Shown here one piece after another: positions 52,627 to 62,495 of a DNA stretch of 64,000 nucleotides. The position numbers and the translations under genes were made by a program. Positions within the stretch are counted from its first letter, which is position 1. Each line of letters begins with the position of its first letter. A model generated the notes under the pieces. That model was not told where the DNA came from and did no database searches. It saw only the letters and a list, made by a program, of their open reading frames with translations. Origin of the DNA: Pseudanabaena sp. (GTDB taxonomy: Bacteria; Cyanobacteriota; Cyanobacteriia; Pseudanabaenales; Pseudanabaenaceae); assembly GCA_003249015.1 (NCBI GenBank), contig QBLS01000011.1:62001-126000 (forward strand), written 5' to 3'.

Positions 52627-52994
52627 ATGAACTAGCAAAGTTCTTGATTCTGTCCAATGACGATCTGGAAACTGCTCAATTGCTCTGCGATTGTGGACGT
52701 TATCGCTCTGCTATATCACGTGCTTATTATGCAATGTTTTATATGACTCAATATTTACTTCTCTCTGAGGGATTGGATACTTCTACTCACAAAGGAGTTC
52801 TCAAGATGCTTAGTCTACATTTTGTGAAAACAGGGAAAATAACTCCAAGCGTTGCAGACTTGCTGAGGGAGGCTTACGATGCTAGACAAACTTGTGATTA
52901 CGAATCCGATATGACTGAGGATGAGGAAATGGCGAAAAATGCGATCGCCAACGCTCAAACTTTTATTTCTGAAGTTAAAATACTGCTTTCTTAA
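52623..52994 (+). CDS. HEPN-domain protein, partner of the MNT gene
   Basis: 123 residues, COG1895-type HEPN: NDDLETAQLLCDCGRYRSAISRAYYAMFYMTQYLLLSEG, then LREAYDARQTCDYESDMTED, with the Arg-x4-Tyr/Asp-Tyr variant instead of R-x4-6-H. Presumed ribonuclease-type toxin or adaptor of the pair. The two genes stand between HIP1-cored repeat tracts on both sides. Confidence 0.85.
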   Translation: MNELAKFLILSNDDLETAQLLCDCGRYRSAISRAYYAMFYMTQYLLLSEGLDTSTHKGVLKMLSLHFVKTGKITPSVADLLREAYDARQTCDYESDMTEDEEMAKNAIANAQTFISEVKILLS

Positions 52995-53100
52995 AATTGG
53001 CGATCGCCTATCCCCTCAAATCAAACAGCGATCGCCCCTCACCACCCAACAAACTTGATCGCCTATTCCTCAACATCAAACTGCGATCGCTTAAACGGTC
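52995..53100. repeat. HIP1-cored repeat tract between TA modules
   Basis: Three or four GGCGATCGCCTATCCCCTCA / AAACAGCGATCGCCCCTCAC type units. Like tracts lie at 53728-53800 and 54425-54540. No gene. Confidence 0.7.
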
Positions 53101-53170
53101 AAAATCTTGCTTTCAAGTTGGTTTATAATCAAGCTGTTAGATATATTTTTACTTTACAGAGGTAGAGTAT

Positions 53171-53392
53171 ATGAGGCATTGGGAAAGTTTAGATGCTATA
53201 GAAAGAGAACCTTATAAAGTGAGTGGTGCTTGGGTGTTCAGGAAAACGCGAGTTCCAGTTTCGGCTTTGTTTGAAAATTTGCGTGATGGTGCAACAGTAG
53301 AAGAATTTTTGGAGTGGTTTCCGCCTGTACAGCGATCGCAGGTTGAGGCTGTACTGAACTATGAGCTTGATATGTTAGCTGAGGCGGCTTAG
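53171..53392 (+). CDS. DUF433 antitoxin-like protein
   Basis: 73 residues. EPYKVSGAWVFRKTRVPVSALFENLRDGATVEEFLEWFPPVQRSQVEAVLNYE is the DUF433 winged-helix-like pattern. DUF433 with a DUF5615 PIN-like partner forms a VapBC-like pair. The partner starts 4 bp after its stop. The frameshifted DUF433 gene at 12337-12594 is a different subtype. Confidence 0.87.
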   Translation: MRHWESLDAIEREPYKVSGAWVFRKTRVPVSALFENLRDGATVEEFLEWFPPVQRSQVEAVLNYELDMLAEAA

Positions 53393-53395
53393 ATT

Positions 53396-53713
53396 ATGAG
53401 GATTCTTTTCGATCAGGGAACTCCTGTACCTTTACGGCAGTATTTGACAGAACATTCTGTGACAACTGCTTATGAAGAGGGCTGGTCTAACCTGTCGAAT
53501 GGAGACTTGCTCAAATCTGCGGAAGATAAGGGATATCAAATATTTGTGACAACGGATCGGAATTTGCGCTATCAACAAAATTTGCACGATCGCCAAATTG
53601 CTATTGTTGTTTTGCTTTCTACATCATGGCCCAAGATTCGGACACAGACTGAAAAGGTTTGTGATGTCATCAATGCAATTAAACTTGGTGATTATGCTGA
53701 GGTTTCTATCTAA
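53396..53713 (+). CDS. DUF5615 PIN-like toxin
   Basis: 105 residues. MRILFDQGTPVPLRQYLTEH, then ADKGYQIFVTTDRNLRYQQN and IAIVVLLS match the DUF5615 PIN-like fold with the N-terminal Asp and TTDRN motif. Predicted RNA-cleaving partner of the DUF433 protein. Intact. Confidence 0.87.
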   Translation: MRILFDQGTPVPLRQYLTEHSVTTAYEEGWSNLSNGDLLKSAEDKGYQIFVTTDRNLRYQQNLHDRQIAIVVLLSTSWPKIRTQTEKVCDVINAIKLGDYAEVSI

Positions 53714-53813
53714 GTTACGTTGTAATAATAGAGATCGCCTCTCATCACCCACACACCCAATCGCCTAAATCTCAAAATTAAACAGCGATCGCTGGTTAAT
53801 AAAAGTAATTGAA

Positions 53814-54371
53814 CTACCAAATTCTTGGTTCAAGAATTTGGCTGTTGGCAATAATGACTGAATCTCCTGCGGGGGCGATTACAAATAGTCCTTCCTGTGT
53901 TGCAAAGAGATCGGATCTTTCATCTATTTTTATTCCTGCAACGGCTCCATAGAGTTTGTAGTTTTGATATTTGGGAAATGCTTCTTTAAATCGTTCTAAT
54001 GTTTGCAAAAAACGTTTTATATCTCGAACTTCCAAATGAGATTTCACTTCGATCGCTATGACTTCATTCGTATTTTCTACAAGAATATCAATTTCGATGG
54101 AACCTTTTTCATCCTGTGCATCAACTCGTAAGGCAGTGTGATGCACGTCTATGCCTTGTTCTTTAAACAATTTTGCGGCGGCGGGTTTAATTAAGTTCTC
54201 TACAAATTCTCCCCATCGACTAGTTAATCCTCCTATTTGTTTGTTGGTTTGGGCAACAATTTTACGAAGATCAGCCATTTCTTGTTCTGCAATACGCTGA
54301 TATTCTTGGCGTTGCTGTTCGCTTTCGCGGAATAGTGCATAAATGTCTTGAATTGTAATTTGTTCAGTCAT
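53814..54371 (-). CDS. DUF3782 family protein, PD-(D/E)XK nuclease-like
   Basis: 185 residues. N-terminal coiled-coil (about 10-50, ALFRESEQQRQEYQRIAEQE), then GGLTSRWGEFVENLIKPAAAKLF and SIEIDILVENTNEVIAIEVKSHLEVRDIKRFL, giving the Asp-x-Leu...Glu-Val-Lys pattern of the PD-(D/E)XK fold. Function unknown; nuclease activity inferred. Adjacent to the KAP NTPase on the same strand (197-bp spacer). Confidence 0.83.
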   Translation of the reverse strand: MTEQITIQDIYALFRESEQQRQEYQRIAEQEMADLRKIVAQTNKQIGGLTSRWGEFVENLIKPAAAKLFKEQGIDVHHTALRVDAQDEKGSIEIDILVENTNEVIAIEVKSHLEVRDIKRFLQTLERFKEAFPKYQNYKLYGAVAGIKIDERSDLFATQEGLFVIAPAGDSVIIANSQILEPRIW

Positions 54372-54568
54372 GTGTTTTTAATTGATCGTGCTATTTTCAT
54401 TTTAACATTGGAGATAAAACCGAAACTAAAGTAGCGATCGCCCCTTATCACCACCATAAAACCAATCGCCTAAATCCTCAAGTCAATCAAAACAGCGATC
54501 GCCTTTCTCTAAGCTAAAAATCAATGGCGATCACTATTAATCTGTACATATCTCTATGTAGAATAACC

Positions 54569-55999
54569 TTAGTTTTCATACGACACAAAATTATTTGTAA
54601 TTGCAATTCTCCTTACTGTCTCTTTAAATCCCATGTGTACAAAGCGATGGTCATTAGTAGAAGATAAAAACTTTTCATAGGTTGCAATAACTTGTTGAGC
54701 TTTCTCAACTTCGGGTGTCATTATAGATTGGTCAAGGCTTTTATAAATTGCTAGTCGTGGCAGAGTAAGATCGAACATCCGTAATTCAGCTTGGATGAGG
54801 AGAAAATATGCTTCAATCATACCTACGTTAATGAAGTTGCCAGATACTTCCTTGATTCTAGGTAGTGCTTCAATTTGAGGGATAATCTTATCAAGATCTA
54901 TTTTTCCTTCTATAACATCTTCATAAATATTTGTATTCCATTCTCTTAAAAACAAAAGCAAACTCAGTATGTTCCCATAAAGTTGAGCATATCTAGGGAT
55001 TGTTTGTAGAACTATTCTCAGTCTTGATATAGTTTGTTCCTGCTCCCTCAGGCTCATTTTAGCTGCTGACATCAGTCCTTCCAAATGAGATTCTAGTTGG
55101 TAGTCATCATAATTCCTATTCCTTTTTGACATTAAGTCATTAATCCCAAAGTTTTCAAAAAGGTATTTACAGTAATCTCCTACTTGTGGTTCTGGGAGTC
55201 GATAATCTAAATCAATAAACCGTCTTAGATATCCTGTAGCATCAAACTCTGAGCCATAAAGTGACCGTATTGAGTGGTTAAGCTGACTGCGGTCAATACC
55301 AAGAATGAAAACTACACCAGACGCATCAAATAGATGTTTTACTCGTTCTAAAAGTTCGATCGCATATGTAGGACGACAGCGATCTAATTCGTCAATTATG
55401 ATTACTACTTTGGCTGATGGGTTTAAAGATGCTACTTGACTAGCAAGATCACCAATAGCTTCTCTAAACTTTTCAATTTCAGATTTCCCTTTTTCATAGT
55501 TCTTTATGAGATCTTCCCCACCAGATGATGTAGCATCAGCAATTGCTTTTTCTATGGCAGCTTCCTTAATATCTAAGAGTCCATGTGTGGCGATCTTTAT
55601 TCCTAAAGGCAACAGGCGCTTAAGTAATGACTCAGCAAATTGTCGAGTTTTCTCCATCTGCTCTTTAAGAGCGCTTTCTGTCTCTCCAGATTGTTTAGCA
55701 AAATCTTTAATTGCTTCCGTTAATTCCCCGATAATTGCAATTAAAGGATCTTGAGCAAAATCATTTTGCCAAGCATTGAGATATAGGCAAGCATGACCAG
55801 CTTGAGAAAGCTTTGCCTTCCACATTTCCAGAAATGTAGTTTTACCTGAACCCCAAGATGCATCTAAAGCAAGAACAAATGAACCTGTAGCTTGCGTGAC
55901 AAACTGCGTGAGTGGCGGTTCTAGATCTTTACGTCTCAATTCATCATTTTTAAATGGCTCATCTGGATCAATCTCTAGCTTAGTATGACGAATTTGCAT
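54569..55999 (-). CDS. KAP-family P-loop NTPase
   Basis: 476 residues. Walker A DASWGSGKTT at 46-55 and Walker B KVVIIIDELDRCRP with Asp203/Glu204; LYLNAWQNDF after Walker A and IELLERVKHLFD are KAP signatures. Members are often membrane-linked, but no clear membrane pair is seen here. KAP proteins occur in defence islands and are proposed to organise membrane or effector complexes. The DUF3782 nuclease-like gene follows downstream. AT-rich relative to the window. Confidence 0.85.
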   Translation of the reverse strand: MQIRHTKLEIDPDEPFKNDELRRKDLEPPLTQFVTQATGSFVLALDASWGSGKTTFLEMWKAKLSQAGHACLYLNAWQNDFAQDPLIAIIGELTEAIKDFAKQSGETESALKEQMEKTRQFAESLLKRLLPLGIKIATHGLLDIKEAAIEKAIADATSSGGEDLIKNYEKGKSEIEKFREAIGDLASQVASLNPSAKVVIIIDELDRCRPTYAIELLERVKHLFDASGVVFILGIDRSQLNHSIRSLYGSEFDATGYLRRFIDLDYRLPEPQVGDYCKYLFENFGINDLMSKRNRNYDDYQLESHLEGLMSAAKMSLREQEQTISRLRIVLQTIPRYAQLYGNILSLLLFLREWNTNIYEDVIEGKIDLDKIIPQIEALPRIKEVSGNFINVGMIEAYFLLIQAELRMFDLTLPRLAIYKSLDQSIMTPEVEKAQQVIATYEKFLSSTNDHRFVHMGFKETVRRIAITNNFVSYEN

Positions 56000-56433
56000 A
56001 GTTTTAATCTGTTTACTGGCTTTTTAAGGATTAATTTATAACTTGTCGAGTGTGTTTGGGAATGTTGGTAATTGTTCCTGTGCTTCAGAGATCGCCAAAA
56101 AATTATGCATAGTGTTTTACCTCAATGATTAAGATTGTACGATATCCAGTCAAGCGATCGCCATGCACAAAACTGATAATCTGTGGCGTTCGATATTGTT
56201 TCAATTACAAGATAGCGATCGCTGAAATCTTTCCTAATATCAATTCACAAAAATGTGACTACACTTTTGTGAATTAATAACCAAACTCAGTAATGGTTTT
56301 CAAACAAAGAAATGGCTAGCCATTTCTTTGTTTGGGATGTCGAAATGATGGAAAATTTGGGGCTTGTCCATGCCATGCTAGAAGTTAACGATAAAAAGCA
56401 TCTTGGTCTTTAGAGAAGCACCTATTCAAAAAC
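56000..56433. other. 434-bp spacer with the composite repeat, copy 2
   Basis: Between the divergent KAP NTPase and purE. The main feature is the composite repeat at 56239-56334. No gene or RNA recognised. Confidence 0.65.
56239..56334. repeat. composite three-hairpin repeat, copy 2
   Basis: AATTCACAAAAATGTGACTACACTTTTGTGAATT hairpin, ACCAAACTCAGTAATGGTTTT, then CAAACAAAGAAATGGC TA GCCATTTCTTTGTTTG with perfect 16-bp arms. Same order as at 44429-44529. Confidence 0.85.
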
Positions 56434-56955
56434 ATGGAAATTCAACCTCAAGTTAGCATCATCATGGGAAGCGATTCTGATCTACCTACCATGCAAGGGG
56501 CGATCGCTATTTGTCAGAAATTTGCAATCCCCCATGAAGTCGCCATCATTTCCGCGCACCGCACCCCCGATCGCATGGTTGAGTTTGCAAAAACTGCCCA
56601 TACGAGAGGTATTAAAGTGATCATTGCGGGTGCAGGTGGAGCCGCCCACTTGCCTGGCATGGTGGCGGCGCTTTCGCCTCTACCTGTGATTGGCGTACCA
56701 GTTTCCACACGTCAACTAAATGGAGTTGATTCCCTTTACTCGATCGTGCAAATGCCCAAGGGAATCCCTGTGGCAACAGTGGCGATCGGCAATGCTGACA
56801 ATGCAGGACTTCTGGCTGTGCAGATTTTAGCCAGCTCTAATTCTAAACTCTTGGAAAAAGTAATCGCCTATCGTCAATCGCTGAGAGATATGGTGATCGA
56901 GAAACAAGCCAAACTCACAGAGCTTGGCTATGAAAGTTATTTGCAGCAAATGTGA
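56434..56955 (+). CDS. purE: 5-(carboxyamino)imidazole ribonucleotide mutase
   Basis: 173 residues. [53 protein letters not shown] and [25 protein letters not shown] match PurE (class I, Ser-Asp-Ser core). It moves the carboxylate from N5-CAIR to C4 in purine synthesis. The following phosphatase-like gene starts 9 bp after its stop, so they may be co-transcribed. LarB in this window shares its fold. Confidence 0.95.
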   Translation: MEIQPQVSIIMGSDSDLPTMQGAIAICQKFAIPHEVAIISAHRTPDRMVEFAKTAHTRGIKVIIAGAGGAAHLPGMVAALSPLPVIGVPVSTRQLNGVDSLYSIVQMPKGIPVATVAIGNADNAGLLAVQILASSNSKLLEKVIAYRQSLRDMVIEKQAKLTELGYESYLQQM

Positions 56956-56964
56956 CGCACTGTA

Positions 56965-57534
56965 ATGAGCAATGATTGGATATTATTTCTAGCGGGAATT
57001 GTATTTTTAATTCTATATCTTATCTTTTCTGCCAAAACAGAAATGGGAACAAAGCTATTTATGAAACCTAGCGATCGCCTAAACTATCAATCAGACAGTC
57101 AATTGGCAGAAATTCTAGATTTTCTATGGATTTCAGATCAGATTGCCACCTCTGGACAGCCAACTGTAGATCAGTTTCGGTTGATTGCTGACGCTGGATA
57201 CGAAGTTGTGATTAATCTAGCTCTACCAACCTCTGATGGAGCGATCGCTAATGAATCAGAAGTCGTGCAGATGTTGGGCATGGAATATGTAGCAATTCCA
57301 GTGATTTGGGAAAGTCCTACCGTTGAGAATCTTAATCAATTTTTACTAGTGATGGATAGTCGCCAAAACAATAGGATATATGTCCATTGTGCTAAAAATA
57401 TGCGTGTTTCTGCCTTCATCTATATCTATCGCTGTTTGCGTCTCCATTGTCCTAAAGAGCAAGCGATCGCTGATTTACATAGAATTTGGCAGCCTAACGA
57501 AATATGGCAAAAGTTTATCAATGATGTGACTTAA
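56965..57534 (+). CDS. membrane-anchored dual-specificity phosphatase-like protein
   Basis: 189 residues. One N-terminal membrane helix (about 4-22), then SDQIATSGQPTVDQFRLIADAGYEVVINLALP and IYVHCAKNMRVSAFIYIYRCL. The P-loop has Cys142 and Arg147 with only four residues between (C-x4-R), shorter than the C-x5-R of active tyrosine phosphatases. It is a conserved cyanobacterial subfamily, so phosphatase activity is uncertain. Possibly co-transcribed with purE. Confidence 0.75.
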   Translation: MSNDWILFLAGIVFLILYLIFSAKTEMGTKLFMKPSDRLNYQSDSQLAEILDFLWISDQIATSGQPTVDQFRLIADAGYEVVINLALPTSDGAIANESEVVQMLGMEYVAIPVIWESPTVENLNQFLLVMDSRQNNRIYVHCAKNMRVSAFIYIYRCLRLHCPKEQAIADLHRIWQPNEIWQKFINDVT

Positions 57535-57573
57535 TCTAAATTGGTGGCGCTTTGCTCCGCTAATTTAGATTAA
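57531..57573. terminator. hairpin shared by the two convergent stop codons
   Basis: TTAATCTAAATTGGTGGCGC and its near complement, imperfect near the tip. The arms contain the TAA of the phosphatase-like gene and the TAA of the VOC gene. Confidence 0.65.
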
Positions 57574-58007
57574 GTAGCAGGATCGCAGCGAATTTCAATC
57601 ATAAAACCATCAGGATCGTAAAAATAAACGCCCCTTCCTGTCGGACGGGTTACAGGTTCTCCTTCGATCTCAACTTGTTGGTGGCGTAGCGCTAGCACGG
57701 CTTGATCAAATAGCTCTGGTGCTATATCAAAGGCTAAATGGTTAACACGGGTAAATTGTACCTGTGGATCGGGATTAGGAGCTGCTAGGTCTGGCTCATA
57801 AAAAAGATCGAGAACTGTACCATCAGGCAAAATGAAATTTGCGACTTTTCCTAAGGCAACTAGCTCAACTAGGGTGCTTGGCACTGCATCGCCTGTCAGT
57901 TGCTGCAATCCTAGGATATGACCATAAAAGTTACAGGAAGCGGTCATGTCTTTAACATTTAGAGCAATGTGATGGACTCGCCGCAAACTACCCAAAGCGA
58001 TTTTCAT
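57570..58007 (-). CDS. VOC-superfamily (glyoxalase/dioxygenase-like) protein
   Basis: 145 residues, single VOC domain: RVHHIALNVKDMTASCNFYGHILGLQ at the start, FTRVNHLAFDIAP and PTGRGVYFYDPDGFMIEIRCDP at the end, with two His and a Glu as metal ligands. Substrate unknown. Stands alone before alaS. Confidence 0.85.
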   Translation of the reverse strand: MKIALGSLRRVHHIALNVKDMTASCNFYGHILGLQQLTGDAVPSTLVELVALGKVANFILPDGTVLDLFYEPDLAAPNPDPQVQFTRVNHLAFDIAPELFDQAVLALRHQQVEIEGEPVTRPTGRGVYFYDPDGFMIEIRCDPAT

Positions 58008-58040
58008 TTGGTTTTACTCTTACTTTTACGAAAATCATAC

Positions 58041-58099
58041 CAAAACCTAAAAAGAGAAGTAGTGGCGCTTTGCGCCGCTACTTCTCTTTTTAGGTTTTG
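58041..58099. terminator. 28-bp-arm hairpin after alaS
   Basis: CAAAACCTAAAAAGAGAAGT arm with GGCGC TTT GCGCC tip, one mismatch. It lies 12 bp from the alaS stop; T-run on the outer arm favours termination. Confidence 0.8.
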
Positions 58100-58110
58100 T
58101 AATTTGGTTA

Positions 58111-60747
58111 TTACACAAGGGCTTTTTTAAGTTGGGTTTCGGCTTCTTCAAGGGCTTCTGGCAACTTGGTGGCATCTTTGCCACCCGCTTGGGCGAGGTT
58201 GGGACGACCGCCGCCGCCGCCGCCGCAGATTTTGGCGATCGTGCCGATAAATTTGCCTGCTTGCAAGCCTTTGGCGATCACCTCTTTGCTAAATGAAGCA
58301 ACTAGAGTCACTTTGCCATCTTCGCTAAATGAACCCAAGACGACCGCACTGTCACCTAGCTTAGCGGATAGCTTTTCGGCGGCGGCTTTCAAGGCTTCCG
58401 CTTCAATGTCGGAAATCTGCGCCACTAGGATCTTAAACTTGCCCACAGCTTCGGCTTCTTGAATCAGGCTATCAGCCTTAAGCAGAGCTAGGGATTGCTT
58501 AAGATGTTCAACTTCTTTTTGAGCAGTTTTCAGTTCATGTTGCAAGCCTGTAATCCGATCGCCAATTTCTTCGGGCTTAATCTTAAAGCGATCGCTCAAG
58601 TCTTTGGCGATATTGTCGCGCAGGGTGAGATATTCCAGCACCGCTTGACCTGCGATCGCTTCGATGCGGCGCACCCCAGAGGCAACACCCACTTCGGCGA
58701 TAATTTTGAACAGTCCAATTTGGCTAGTGTTGGTCACATGAGTACCACCGCAAAGCTCCATTGATACTTGAGGGATATCAATCACTCGCACCTCTGCACC
58801 ATACTTTTCACCAAACATCGCGATCGCGCCTTTAGCCTTTGCCTCTGCGATTGGTAGCACTTCAATTATGGAATCATGGGATTCCGCAATCCAGTTATTG
58901 ATTTGCAGTTCGATTTGATGGATCTCTTCATCTGTAACCGCTCGATTGAGATGGAAATCAAAACGGAGGCGATCGCTATCAACTAACGAGCCTGCTTGAG
59001 AAATATTCGGGTCAACGATTTTCTTCAAGGCTGCTTGCAGGAGGTGCGTGGCGGTGTGATGGGATTGAATGCGGCGGCGCTCGGATACAGCAATCTGAGC
59101 CTTAACAGTATCGCCAACCGCAATTTCACCACGTTCAATTTGTCCGATGTGAATGAACAAATCAGCTTGTTTTTGGACATCGCTAATTTTGGTGATCGCT
59201 TCACCGATGGCAAGAAAGCCTGTATCGCCGACCTGTCCGCCAGACTCCGCATAGAAAGGTGTGCGATCTAGGACGATTTGGACTTTGCTGCCAGCAGCAG
59301 CGCGACTCGTTAAACTTCCATTTACTAACAGCGCCTTGACGATTGCCGTGCTGCTCATCTCGGTATAGCCTAGAAATTCAGTCTTACCAATTTCCTTAGC
59401 AATATTTGCCCAGTTGTCTTTAGCCAGTAAATCGATATCTTCATGGGCGGCTTGCGATCGCTCCTGTTGCTTCTTCATTTCTACTTCAAAGCCATCCGCA
59501 TCAACCGTAAAGCCAACCTCTTCGGCGATCTCCTGAGTTAGTTCCAACGGGAATCCGTAGGTATCGTAGAGAGTGAAGGCATCAACACCAGCAATTGTTT
59601 TACTAGCTTGAACTTCCGATTTAGATAGAATTTCTTCTAGTAACTTCTCACCCCGTTCTAGGGTTTGTAAGAAGCGAGTTTCTTCAATTTTGATTTCATC
59701 TTTGATGATCTGTTCTCTTTCGCGGGTATTCGGGTAGACCGATTCGGAAAGGGCGATCGCTACTTCTGCAACCTCTGAGGCAAATGCACCAGCGATGCCA
59801 ATCAAGCGCCCATGACGGACAACGCGGCGCAAGAGTCGGCGCATCACATAGCCGCGCCCAACGTTGGAAGCATTAATCCCATCGGCGATCATATGCACCA
59901 CTGAACGCACATGATCGCCAATCACTTTGAGTGAAGTTTTTACTTTCTCATCACTCTGGTGATAGTCAATTCCCGCAATGTCGGCAGCTTTTTTGATGAT
60001 TGGGAAGATTAAATCGGTTTCATAGTTATTGGGAACTCCCTGCAAGACCTGAGCCATCCGCTCTAAGCCTAGCCCCGTATCAATATTCTGCTTCTTGAGC
60101 GGTGCGAGATTCCCTTCTGCATCACGATTTAGTTCCATAAAGACCAGATTGTAAATCTCTAGGAAGCGCGAATCATCTTCTAAATCAATCGCATCATCAC
60201 CCAATTCTGGATGAAAATCATAATAGATTTCTGAGCAGGGTCCACAGGGGCCAGTCGCGCCCGAAGCCCAAAAGTTATCATCTCCCATCCTTTGGATGCG
60301 ATGGGCTGGAATGCCGATCGCATCACGCCAGATCGCAAAGGCATCTTCATCGGTGTGATAAACACTGACCACAAGGCGTTCAGGGGGCAATTGATAAACT
60401 TGAGTAACTAATTCCCATCCCCAAGCGATCGCCTCTTTTTTGAAATAGTTACCAAAACTAAAGTTGCCCAACATCTCAAAAAAAGTATGATGACGCGCAG
60501 TTCTACCGACATTCTCGATGTCATTGGTACGAATACATTTTTGAGAAGTGGTGGCGCGAGGTACTTCTGGTTCCTGCTGTCCTAGAAAAATTGGCTTAAA
60601 TGGTAGCATTCCCGCGATTGTCAGCAGTACTGTCGGATCGGCAGGAACAAGGGAGGCGCTAGGTAGGACTTTGTGACCGCGCTCCTCAAAAAACTTGAGA
60701 AACTTTGCACGAATTTCAGCACCAGTGAGGGAGGGAAGGCTAGCCAT
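58111..60747 (-). CDS. alaS: alanyl-tRNA synthetase
   Basis: 878 residues, complete. Class II core with [66 protein letters not shown] and [12 protein letters not shown]; editing/zinc domain HHTATHLLQ and CGGTH; C-terminal Gly-rich [15 protein letters not shown] of the C-Ala domain. Charges tRNA-Ala. No frameshift or truncation. Confidence 0.97.
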   Translation of the reverse strand: MASLPSLTGAEIRAKFLKFFEERGHKVLPSASLVPADPTVLLTIAGMLPFKPIFLGQQEPEVPRATTSQKCIRTNDIENVGRTARHHTFFEMLGNFSFGNYFKKEAIAWGWELVTQVYQLPPERLVVSVYHTDEDAFAIWRDAIGIPAHRIQRMGDDNFWASGATGPCGPCSEIYYDFHPELGDDAIDLEDDSRFLEIYNLVFMELNRDAEGNLAPLKKQNIDTGLGLERMAQVLQGVPNNYETDLIFPIIKKAADIAGIDYHQSDEKVKTSLKVIGDHVRSVVHMIADGINASNVGRGYVMRRLLRRVVRHGRLIGIAGAFASEVAEVAIALSESVYPNTREREQIIKDEIKIEETRFLQTLERGEKLLEEILSKSEVQASKTIAGVDAFTLYDTYGFPLELTQEIAEEVGFTVDADGFEVEMKKQQERSQAAHEDIDLLAKDNWANIAKEIGKTEFLGYTEMSSTAIVKALLVNGSLTSRAAAGSKVQIVLDRTPFYAESGGQVGDTGFLAIGEAITKISDVQKQADLFIHIGQIERGEIAVGDTVKAQIAVSERRRIQSHHTATHLLQAALKKIVDPNISQAGSLVDSDRLRFDFHLNRAVTDEEIHQIELQINNWIAESHDSIIEVLPIAEAKAKGAIAMFGEKYGAEVRVIDIPQVSMELCGGTHVTNTSQIGLFKIIAEVGVASGVRRIEAIAGQAVLEYLTLRDNIAKDLSDRFKIKPEEIGDRITGLQHELKTAQKEVEHLKQSLALLKADSLIQEAEAVGKFKILVAQISDIEAEALKAAAEKLSAKLGDSAVVLGSFSEDGKVTLVASFSKEVIAKGLQAGKFIGTIAKICGGGGGGRPNLAQAGGKDATKLPEALEEAETQLKKALV

Positions 60748-60861
60748 AAAAGTTTAAATCAGTCCAAACAGTAGGTAAGATTTTTAGAAGAGAGGATAAG
60801 CTTGCCTTGAAGAATATTTGGCAAACCTGTAGAAATTATTACAAATTTTAACAATACATTC

Positions 60862-61566
60862 ATGCTAACACGCACTGATCTTCAAAGTGAGCTAGATGCT
60901 CTCGCTAGCCCAACCAAAGCGATCGCCCTTGCAAGATTTTTTAAAACTGGTCAGGGCGAATATGGCGAAGGCGATCGCTTTTTGGGGATTACCGTGCCAG
61001 AGCAACGAAAATTAGCAAAAAAGTTTGTCAGTCTGAGCTTTGATCATCTAGCAGAATTATTACAAACTGATATTCATGAGTATCGTCTGACAGCTTTATT
61101 AATTCTTACCTATCAATTTCCCAAAGCCGATCTTGCTAAACGTGCCGAAATTGTCAGTTTCTATTTAAATCATACTCAATGGATTAACAACTGGGATTTG
61201 GTTGATGTCAGTTGCCGTCAAATTTTGGGCGTATATCTGCTCGATCAAGATCGGAGCATTCTCTATCAACTAGCTCAATCGCCAAGTCTTTGGGAACAGA
61301 GAATTGCGATCATCTCTACCCTAGAATTTATCAAGCATGAACAATTTACGGATACGCTCCAGATTACGATGATTTTGTTAAATCATCGCCATGATCTAAT
61401 CCATAAAGCTGTTGGTTGGATGTTGCGCGAAGTTGGCAAACAAGACCGCCCAGTTTTAGTCGAATTTTTAGATCTCCATTATCAACAAATGCCCCGCACG
61501 ATGCTCCGCTATGCGATCGAGCATTTTGACGAACCAGTTCGTAAAGCTTACTTGCAGCGAATTTAA
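60862..61566 (+). CDS. DNA alkylation repair protein, AlkD-like HEAT-repeat
   Basis: 234 residues. Helical HEAT-like repeats with YGEGDRFLGITVPEQRKLAKKF, LLILTYQF, NWDLVDVSCRQILG and SLWEQRIAIISTLEFI, the AlkC/AlkD family pattern (Trp/Asp of the base-flip site in NWDLVD). Removes alkylated purines or binds DNA. Divergent from alaS; ends 37 bp before the aroE stop. Confidence 0.85.
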   Translation: MLTRTDLQSELDALASPTKAIALARFFKTGQGEYGEGDRFLGITVPEQRKLAKKFVSLSFDHLAELLQTDIHEYRLTALLILTYQFPKADLAKRAEIVSFYLNHTQWINNWDLVDVSCRQILGVYLLDQDRSILYQLAQSPSLWEQRIAIISTLEFIKHEQFTDTLQITMILLNHRHDLIHKAVGWMLREVGKQDRPVLVEFLDLHYQQMPRTMLRYAIEHFDEPVRKAYLQRI

Positions 61567-61573
61567 AACTAAT

Positions 61574-61600
61574 AGTGTGCGCGGCGAAGCCGCGCACACT
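61574..61600. terminator. hairpin between AlkD-like gene and aroE
   Basis: AGTGTGCGCGGC GAA GCCGCGCACACT, perfect 12-bp arms, three-base loop, between convergent stops. Confidence 0.75.
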
Positions 61601-61602
61601 AA

Positions 61603-62469
61603 TTAAGAAAGTTGCTTAATTAATGATCGCCGCATAATTTCGATCGGCACAGGTTGATCGAGCCAAAACTCTAGGGCGATCGCCCCCTGATTGATCAGCA
61701 TTTCTAGCCCGTCAATTGCCATCAGTCCCCGCGCCGCTGCCATTTGCAAAAACTTAGTCGGACGAGGGGTATAGATCAAGTCATAGGCGATCGCTTGACT
61801 AGGCAACAGCGCTATCTCCGCTTCCGAGATAGGCGTATTGGGATCATTAGACATGCCGATCGGCGTAGCATTGACCACGATACCCGCCACTTCTAGCAAG
61901 TGGGGAATCGAAGCCCAAGGATGCACCCGCAAATTATAGTCATGGAGTTGACTGGTCATCGTGCCATGAAATTTTTTTAACTTCTTCGGGTCGCGCCCGA
62001 CTACATGAATCATCGGACAGCCCAATTCTAGGCAAGCTGCCACCACTGCTTTAGCGGCTCCACCACTACCCAAAATAATTGCTGGCATCTGTGACCAATC
62101 GCATTTAAGTTGCTTAAGCGGTTCTAAAAATCCTGCCACATCGGTATTTGTGCCGACCCAGCGATCGCCAACCCGTTTTACCGTATTCACTGCGCCGACT
62201 GCTTTGGCTATGGGTAATATTTCATCAAGTAGGGGTATAACTTCGACTTTGTGAGGGATCGTCAGGTTAAAACCCTGTAGCGATCGCACCGCCTTCAAGC
62301 CCGCGATCGCCATTGGCAGATCTTCAACCGCGATCGGGAAGGGAACATACACATAGTCAAGCCCTAATGCTGCGATCGCGGCATTGTGCATCACAGGTGA
62401 GAGGCTATGACTCACAGGAAAACCCATCACTCCCAAAATTTTTGTTGTCCCAACGATGCTCCCAAGCAT
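61603..62469 (-). CDS. aroE: shikimate dehydrogenase (NADP+)
   Basis: 288 residues from ATG 62469; a GTG two codons upstream is less likely. GVMGFPVSHSLSPVMHNAAI, NLTIPHKVE (catalytic Lys), VGAVNTVKR, GTNTDVAGF (catalytic Asp), GSGGAAKAVVAACLELG and VVNATPIGM are the family signature. Reduces 3-dehydroshikimate in aromatic amino acid synthesis. Complete. Confidence 0.95.
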   Translation of the reverse strand: MLGSIVGTTKILGVMGFPVSHSLSPVMHNAAIAALGLDYVYVPFPIAVEDLPMAIAGLKAVRSLQGFNLTIPHKVEVIPLLDEILPIAKAVGAVNTVKRVGDRWVGTNTDVAGFLEPLKQLKCDWSQMPAIILGSGGAAKAVVAACLELGCPMIHVVGRDPKKLKKFHGTMTSQLHDYNLRVHPWASIPHLLEVAGIVVNATPIGMSNDPNTPISEAEIALLPSQAIAYDLIYTPRPTKFLQMAAARGLMAIDGLEMLINQGAIALEFWLDQPVPIEIMRRSLIKQLS

Positions 62470-62495
62470 AGTCACTTACCCAAAGTAGTTATTAA

